10,377 nt of DNA from contig DBZZ01000041.1 of NCBI GenBank assembly GCA_002311315.1, positions 1-10,377 of the forward strand, read 5' to 3'. A program made the position numbers and the translations under genes. Positions within the stretch are counted from its first letter, which is position 1; every line of letters starts with the position of its first letter. This stretch comes from Methylococcaceae bacterium UBA1147 (GTDB lineage: Bacteria > Pseudomonadota > Gammaproteobacteria > Methylococcales > UBA1147). Below are positions 6,946-10,377 of this stretch, in pieces. The notes under the pieces were generated by a model. That model had not been told where the DNA came from and made no database searches. It saw nothing but the letters and a program-made list of their open reading frames with translations.

Positions 6946-7785
6946 CTAAGGCTTTCGAAACTTCAGCGTCATGCGGTCGCTTTCTCCGATGCCCTTGTAT
7001 TTTTCAATGCCTAGGGTCTTCAGCTTGAGGGTCGGTGGAAGTGTCCAGACGCCAGCCGGATGGTCCTTTGTGTCCCGTGGGTTGGCGTTGATTTCCGAAC
7101 TTTCAATCCATTCGAAACCGGCCCTCCGCGCCAGCTTCTTCACGTGTTTTTCCGTAACGTAACCTGATCTGGCTTGCGGATCCTGGGCCAGTTCGGCGAT
7201 CCCTCGGTGTTCGACGATCCCGAGGATACCCCTCGGTTTGAGTGCGTCGAACATGGCTTTGAATACTCTGTCGGCTTGTCCGGCTTCCATCCAGTTATGC
7301 ACATTACGGAAGGTCAGAACCATGTCGACTGTACCTTTTGGTGCGATTTCAAGCTGCGCCGGTGGCTGCAGCGTGGTCAGGGTCACCTTTTCGTAAATGG
7401 TGAGGTTCCCGGCCAGTTTCTTCCTGAACTGTTTCAGACTGGATGTGAAAAAGGCGACCTGAGAGTCAGGGGAAAAATGAGCTGCGTAAAGTTTGCCATT
7501 TTTACCGAGCAGGGGTGCAAGGATTTCCGTATACCAGCCTTTGCCTCCTGGCCAGATTTCGACCACAGTCATCGAATCCCTAATGCCAAAGAATTCGAGG
7601 GTTTTCCTCGGGTGGCGATAGGCATCGCGTTGCCGGTTGTTGGCGGCACGATGGGCTCCGGCGATCGACTTGGCCAGTTGGCCAGTTGCATCGGACGGTT
7701 CTTTTTCAGCCGATGCCGGGCTCGGTGCACACAATAACAGTCCAAGGGAAAACGGCAGCAGGATTTTCTTGAGCGCAGAGCTCAT
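6946..7785 (-). CDS. Exported methyltransferase-fold protein, COG4798 type
   Basis: A 279-residue protein. Residues 1-26 form a signal peptide: a Lys-Lys pair, a hydrophobic LPFSLGLLLCAPSP core, and a probable cut after ASA. The mature part has a Rossmann-like methyltransferase core with VVEIWPGGKGWYTEIL (74-89) in the place of motif I and VDMVLTFRNVHNW (153-165) further on, as in proteins annotated as predicted methyltransferases of COG4798. DAYRHPRKTLEFFG (55-68) is also characteristic. The mature protein has no cysteine. The ATG at 7785 overlaps the dsbB stop as ATGA, with a GAGGT ribosome-binding sequence (7799-7795) inside dsbB. An upstream in-frame extension lies wholly inside dsbB and is rejected. 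The periplasm is not known to hold S-adenosylmethionine, so an enzymatic role as a methyltransferase is uncertain. Confidence 0.85.
   Translation of the reverse strand: MSSALKKILLPFSLGLLLCAPSPASAEKEPSDATGQLAKSIAGAHRAANNRQRDAYRHPRKTLEFFGIRDSMTVVEIWPGGKGWYTEILAPLLGKNGKLYAAHFSPDSQVAFFTSSLKQFRKKLAGNLTIYEKVTLTTLQPPAQLEIAPKGTVDMVLTFRNVHNWMEAGQADRVFKAMFDALKPRGILGIVEHRGIAELAQDPQARSGYVTEKHVKKLARRAGFEWIESSEINANPRDTKDHPAGVWTLPPTLKLKTLGIEKYKGIGESDRMTLKFRKP
7670..7688. repeat. Short tandem repeat TTGGCCAG, 2.4 copies
   Basis: TTGGCCAG is repeated twice (7670-7677, 7678-7685) and followed by TTG. It lies in the codons just after the predicted signal-peptide cleavage site of the exported methyltransferase-fold gene. 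An 8-base unit would shift the reading frame if a copy were gained or lost. Two copies is too few to argue for phase variation. Confidence 0.5.
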
Positions 7786-8300
7786 GACAGCTTGACCTCG
7801 GCCTGGTCGGTTATCGGTGTATTCTGGTACTGCAAGCCGCCGAGAAGCCCCAGCAACAGGAAGCCGATCAGGGTCCATCCCGGCATGTTCAGGCCCAGGG
7901 ATGTCCATTGAACCTCTGCGCATTCACCGGTCCCGTTCAAAAGCAGCTCGACGGCCCTGCTGAGCGGAAAGTGTTCGAAGATATAAGCGAGCCCGGGTCC
8001 GCATTCGGGCACTTCCTCGGGCGGAAGGCTTTGCAGCCAGACGTGTCGGCCGGCGATTGCTGTACCGAACAGAGAAAAAAACAGGGTGGTCAGCGAGTAG
8101 ATCCGGATTCCGGTAGCGGCCGGGTTCTGTACCGCGGCTACCAGCATGATCAGGCCCACGACGAGCACCATCATCCGCTGTGAGATGCAAAGCGGGCATG
8201 GTTCCAGCCCTTCAACAAATTGGAAGTAGGCGGCGATGACCAACATGGCCGTGCAGGCGAGAAAGCCAAGAAAGAAACAGGTTCTGGCTGTCGGGTTCAT
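7782..8300 (-). CDS. dsbB: Disulfide bond formation protein B
   Basis: A 172-residue inner-membrane quinone reductase that reoxidises DsbA and passes the electrons to quinone. It has four hydrophobic segments, at about residues 7-28, 42-57, 67-86 and 141-159. The first periplasmic loop carries CPLC (Cys35, Cys38), and the second carries Cys100 and Cys127 as the pair that contacts DsbA. Arg42 matches the arginine four residues after the CxxC motif that is important for quinone use in E. coli DsbB. The frame extends 12 codons further, to a GTG at 8336. I choose the ATG at 8300 because AGGA lies nine bases before it and because the length then matches the 176-residue E. coli protein. No dsbA is present here. 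The downstream exported gene is coupled by an ATGA overlap. Confidence 0.95.
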   Translation of the reverse strand: MNPTARTCFFLGFLACTAMLVIAAYFQFVEGLEPCPLCISQRMMVLVVGLIMLVAAVQNPAATGIRIYSLTTLFFSLFGTAIAGRHVWLQSLPPEEVPECGPGLAYIFEHFPLSRAVELLLNGTGECAEVQWTSLGLNMPGWTLIGFLLLGLLGGLQYQNTPITDQAEVKLS

Positions 8301-8480
8301 GAAACGTTTTCCTTGAGGTTCAGGGGTTTTGGTCACGTTTGTTGCCGGCCCAGAAAACCCAATGGGCCTCTCGCTAATGGCTAGACCGAGATCTGGACGG
8401 CATGGATATCCATTATCGATGAAAGCTAACAGATATGACGGGAAAGATCAGCAGGAGTCTTTTGCCCGGTCACCATGATC
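8301..8480. other. 180-base gap between SDR stop and dsbB start
   Basis: No gene is seen. The gap holds an inverted repeat, GGCCCA (8347-8352) and TGGGCC (8363-8368), with a 10-base loop and no U-run on either side. It also holds a perfect 12-base palindrome, ATGGATATCCAT (8402-8413). A minus-strand GATAAT (8417-8412) could be a -10 for dsbB, but its -35 position matches poorly. Its first ten bases, ATGGATATCC, recur upstream of the SPL-like gene. Confidence 0.4.
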
Positions 8481-9185
8481 TCAGCTTTTGAAACGCACGA
8501 CCGTACTGCTGGGACTCAGGTTTATTTCGTCCAGGATGGTTGCGCTCCGCATCTCGAAGACGGTCGATACCAGTTTTGCGATGTCCTCCGGTTCGATTGC
8601 GTGCGAAGCAGATTCGCCATGGGTGAATGACAGTCCATGAAAGAAAGAGGTTTTCACCATGCCAGGGTTGATCAGGGTGATTCTAAGGCCGCTTTTCCCG
8701 CACTCGTCGCGCAAGGCCTGGGTAAAGCCTCGCAGCGCGAATTTGCTGGCACAATAGATCGTGCCTTTCCGACTTCCGCTCAGCGCCGCTTCCGATCCGA
8801 TGAAAACCATATCGCCTTTTTTGTTTCGCTTGAACATCGGGACCAAGGCCCGGGCGATATAGGCCTGACTGGTAAAGTTGAGGTCCATGACTGAGCGCAG
8901 TTGGCCATACGAGAATTCCTCTAGACACCCGAAAAGTCCTTGCCCGGCGCAAAATACCGCGGAATCAATTATCGGAAAACGCTGCAAAAGCAGGCTCAGC
9001 CGATCGGGAAGCGCAGCCAGGTCGGAGAGATCGGCCTGGAAGCCTGTAAATCGATCATGTTCGAAGGTGGAATCGTCAACGGTTCGGGAAAGCCCAATGA
9101 CCTGATAGCCTTGATCCAGAAGTCTCGAGGCAACTGCCCGGCCAATGCCGGAACTTGCGCCGGTAATCAGTGCGGTGCGGGTCAT
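8481..9185 (-). CDS. Short-chain dehydrogenase/reductase (classical SDR)
   Basis: A 234-residue NAD(P)-dependent oxidoreductase of the classical SDR type. The glycine-rich cofactor motif TGASSGIG is at 8-15, an acidic DL at 52-53, and CAG (79-81) replaces the usual NAG. Catalytic residues appear to be Asn103, Ser131, Tyr144 and Lys148 (YCASK), with NPG at 173-175. LSRT (32-35) after the second strand, with an arginine, hints at NADPH preference. The ATG at 9185 overlaps the stop of the upstream SPL-like gene as ATGA, so the two are almost certainly one transcript with coupled translation. An in-frame TTG nine bases earlier is less likely. The substrate cannot be told from the sequence. SDRs occur in many light- or lipid-related clusters, but nothing in this window confirms such a role. 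Confidence 0.9.
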   Translation of the reverse strand: MTRTALITGASSGIGRAVASRLLDQGYQVIGLSRTVDDSTFEHDRFTGFQADLSDLAALPDRLSLLLQRFPIIDSAVFCAGQGLFGCLEEFSYGQLRSVMDLNFTSQAYIARALVPMFKRNKKGDMVFIGSEAALSGSRKGTIYCASKFALRGFTQALRDECGKSGLRITLINPGMVKTSFFHGLSFTHGESASHAIEPEDIAKLVSTVFEMRSATILDEINLSPSSTVVRFKS

Positions 9186-10174
9186 GAATTGCAATGAAAG
9201 ACCTTGTGTTGAGGTACGTGGTTCATCAGGGCTTCAGTGCAGAAGAGGCTCATTTCCGCCTCCAGAACGGGTTTATAGGAGACCAGGTTCCCTTTGAGTT
9301 CAAGCGGTCCGGCGAACATTTTCTCCCTCGGATAGAGGCGTTTGATCTTGCGAAAAAAAGAACCGGGTAAACGGAAGCCACCGAGGCTGACGGAATGGAT
9401 TGCCTTCTCGTTCACTACCGAGAAAATACGGTCAAACAGTTCCTGGTAATTCGACCGGTAGTTGTCTTCGTAGATCATCGGATCAAAGCGGAGTCCAATT
9501 GGCCAGCCATGCGCTGAAAGCCTGGACAGCGCGTTGATCCTGCGTTCGATCGATGGGACCTTGTGTTCCAGAGCCCTGGAAACTGGCTCGGGTGTAAAGC
9601 TGAAGGCTACTACGCAATTGGCGATTGGCTCCCGGTTCAGCAGCGAACGGACCTGGGTACTCTTGGTGCGGATTTCCAGTAAGGCATGGGGTATTTCACT
9701 GAATAGATCCAGAAAGGGTCCGGAGAAACCGGTGACGGGGTCCATTGCGAGGCTGTCGCAATCGTAGCCTGAGAAAAAGTGAGGTTGGATGCAGGACTTC
9801 CGTGCGGCGATTTCCCGGATTTCTTTGTGGAAGTCTTCGTAGTTCACGAACAGCACGTAATGAGCCGATTGATACATGCCCTGCAGGAAGCAATACCTGC
9901 AGTCGTAAAGACAGTTGAGCATGTGGGAAAAATAGTAATTGTTCTGGCTCCCGATCCCGTATCCTGGGGGAGCAGGAAGGACCAGGTTCTTGAATTTTTC
10001 TGCCAGGATCAGCGAGGGCTTGCGCTTTTGGAGACGAAAGTTCTGTGCCTTGGGGTTGAAGATTTCCGTGTAGCGGTCACAGCCGATCTTCCTCGCATCT
10101 GGGAACCGCTCACAGATTTCCCGCGTGCGTGCATGGTCCAGCACATTTCTTTCGATATAGATCGTTTCAATCAT
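9182..10174 (-). CDS. Spore-photoproduct-lyase-like radical SAM protein
   Basis: A 330-residue protein, close to the 342 of Bacillus subtilis SPL. Cys88, Cys92 and Cys95 form the C-x3-C-x2-C cluster motif in CLYDCRYCFLQ. FFSGYDCDSLAMD places Cys139 where, by my alignment from memory, B. subtilis SPL has its hydrogen-donating Cys141. EIRTKS (167-172) and the LRFDPMIYEDNY segment (228-239) match the family barrel. SPL repairs the UV thymine dimer specific to spore DNA, but this genome context gives no sign of sporulation, so the substrate here may differ. Annotations of relatives in gammaproteobacteria often read 'DNA photolyase' or 'SPL family'. The N-terminus IETIYIERNVLDHART supports the ATG at 10174, although no clear Shine-Dalgarno precedes it. 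It is coupled to the downstream SDR. Confidence 0.9.
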   Translation of the reverse strand: MIETIYIERNVLDHARTREICERFPDARKIGCDRYTEIFNPKAQNFRLQKRKPSLILAEKFKNLVLPAPPGYGIGSQNNYYFSHMLNCLYDCRYCFLQGMYQSAHYVLFVNYEDFHKEIREIAARKSCIQPHFFSGYDCDSLAMDPVTGFSGPFLDLFSEIPHALLEIRTKSTQVRSLLNREPIANCVVAFSFTPEPVSRALEHKVPSIERRINALSRLSAHGWPIGLRFDPMIYEDNYRSNYQELFDRIFSVVNEKAIHSVSLGGFRLPGSFFRKIKRLYPREKMFAGPLELKGNLVSYKPVLEAEMSLFCTEALMNHVPQHKVFHCNS

Positions 10175-10377
10175 CGAACTAGAAAAGGTATTCGCAATCG
10201 GTGGGAAGGCAGGAGGTTGCTGGTCGTTTCTGAATTTACGGGATCGTTGTATGGATATCCTGATTCATCGGTCAAGCTTTATCCTGACCAGGCCGATGTC
10301 CTTCGAACCGGCCCTGAAGCAATCTTGCTGCCGCTTTTGGTTCCCGCACCAACGGCGATACTGGGAATCTAGAAACC
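10175..10377. other. Right edge, no supported gene
   Basis: Several short open frames run through this stretch on both strands. These include a plus-strand frame ending in a TAG at 10370-10372 and a plus-strand ATG at 10251 open to the window edge. None has a recognisable domain or a properly spaced ribosome-binding site. AGGAGG at 10211-10216 has no ATG or GTG at a useful distance. The stretch most simply reads as the upstream region of the leftward SPL-like gene. Confidence 0.4.
10246..10275 (-). promoter_or_regulatory. Candidate promoter of the SPL-like/SDR operon
   Basis: On the minus strand, TTGACC (10275-10270, five of six) is followed by 18 bases and TACAAC (10251-10246, four of six). 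Transcription would start near 10239, about 65 bases before the ATG at 10174. The spacer contains most of ATGGATATCC, a sequence also found upstream of dsbB. It is a matching by eye, but it lies at the expected place for the two-gene unit. Confidence 0.4.

Noticed and set aside
6273..7785. HNH nuclease and methyltransferase as a restriction-modification pair
   Set aside because: The methyltransferase-fold protein has a signal peptide, is on the opposite strand and lacks DNA methyltransferase catalytic motifs such as NPPY or PCQ.
7786..7923. 46-residue N-terminal extension of the exported methyltransferase-fold protein
   Set aside because: It lies wholly within dsbB in another frame and would hide the signal peptide. 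The ATG at 7785 has GAGGT at nine-base spacing and a typical stop-start overlap.
9779..10372. 197-codon plus-strand frame at the right edge
   Set aside because: Most of it is antisense to the clearly conserved SPL-like gene. The part beyond 10174 has no start with a properly spaced ribosome-binding site.

Overview
This window looks like an ordinary stretch of a proteobacterial chromosome, most likely from a free-living gammaproteobacterium that does not form spores. The reasons are the leftward order priA, argS, SPOR-domain protein, which is familiar from Pseudomonas-type gammaproteobacteria; a PA0069-family radical SAM protein; a DsbB of the usual proteobacterial type; and an ArgRS with an MSTRSG loop. 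Base composition is moderate (roughly 50-55% GC by eye), falling in the gap between priA and the HNH gene. I see no insertion sequence, tRNA, rRNA, CRISPR array, integrase or phage gene, and no clear sign of horizontal transfer.

Layout from left to right. Bases 1-140 hold a divergent intergenic region with a good leftward promoter candidate. A rightward radical SAM gene of the PA0069/SplB type (141-1202) follows and converges on a leftward housekeeping block: priA (5889-3685), argS (3574-1814) and a membrane-anchored SPOR protein (1811-1242). The last two are separated by only 2 bases. A 383-base divergent gap (5890-6272) separates priA from a rightward stand-alone HNH endonuclease-fold gene (6273-6860). 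That gene converges on a second leftward pair, dsbB (8300-7782) and an exported COG4798-type methyltransferase-fold protein (7785-6946), joined by an ATGA overlap. Upstream of these lies another leftward pair, also joined by an ATGA overlap: a spore-photoproduct-lyase-like radical SAM protein (10174-9182) and a short-chain dehydrogenase (9185-8481). The last 200 bases hold a promoter candidate for that pair and no gene I can support.

How the genes work together. PriA restarts stalled replication forks, ArgRS charges tRNA-Arg, and the SPOR protein is probably a septal peptidoglycan-binding protein; their grouping is conserved synteny rather than a shared pathway. DsbB reoxidises DsbA for periplasmic disulfide formation. 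The coupled methyltransferase-like protein is probably sent to the same compartment but has no cysteine once its signal peptide is removed. The SPL-like and SDR genes form a tight two-gene unit of unknown substrate. Two distinct relatives of spore photoproduct lyase (PA0069-type and SPL-type) lie within 10 kb. The first ends in a sequence that resembles a sliding-clamp-binding motif. This is the most interesting signal I can see, and it falls short of evidence for a new system.
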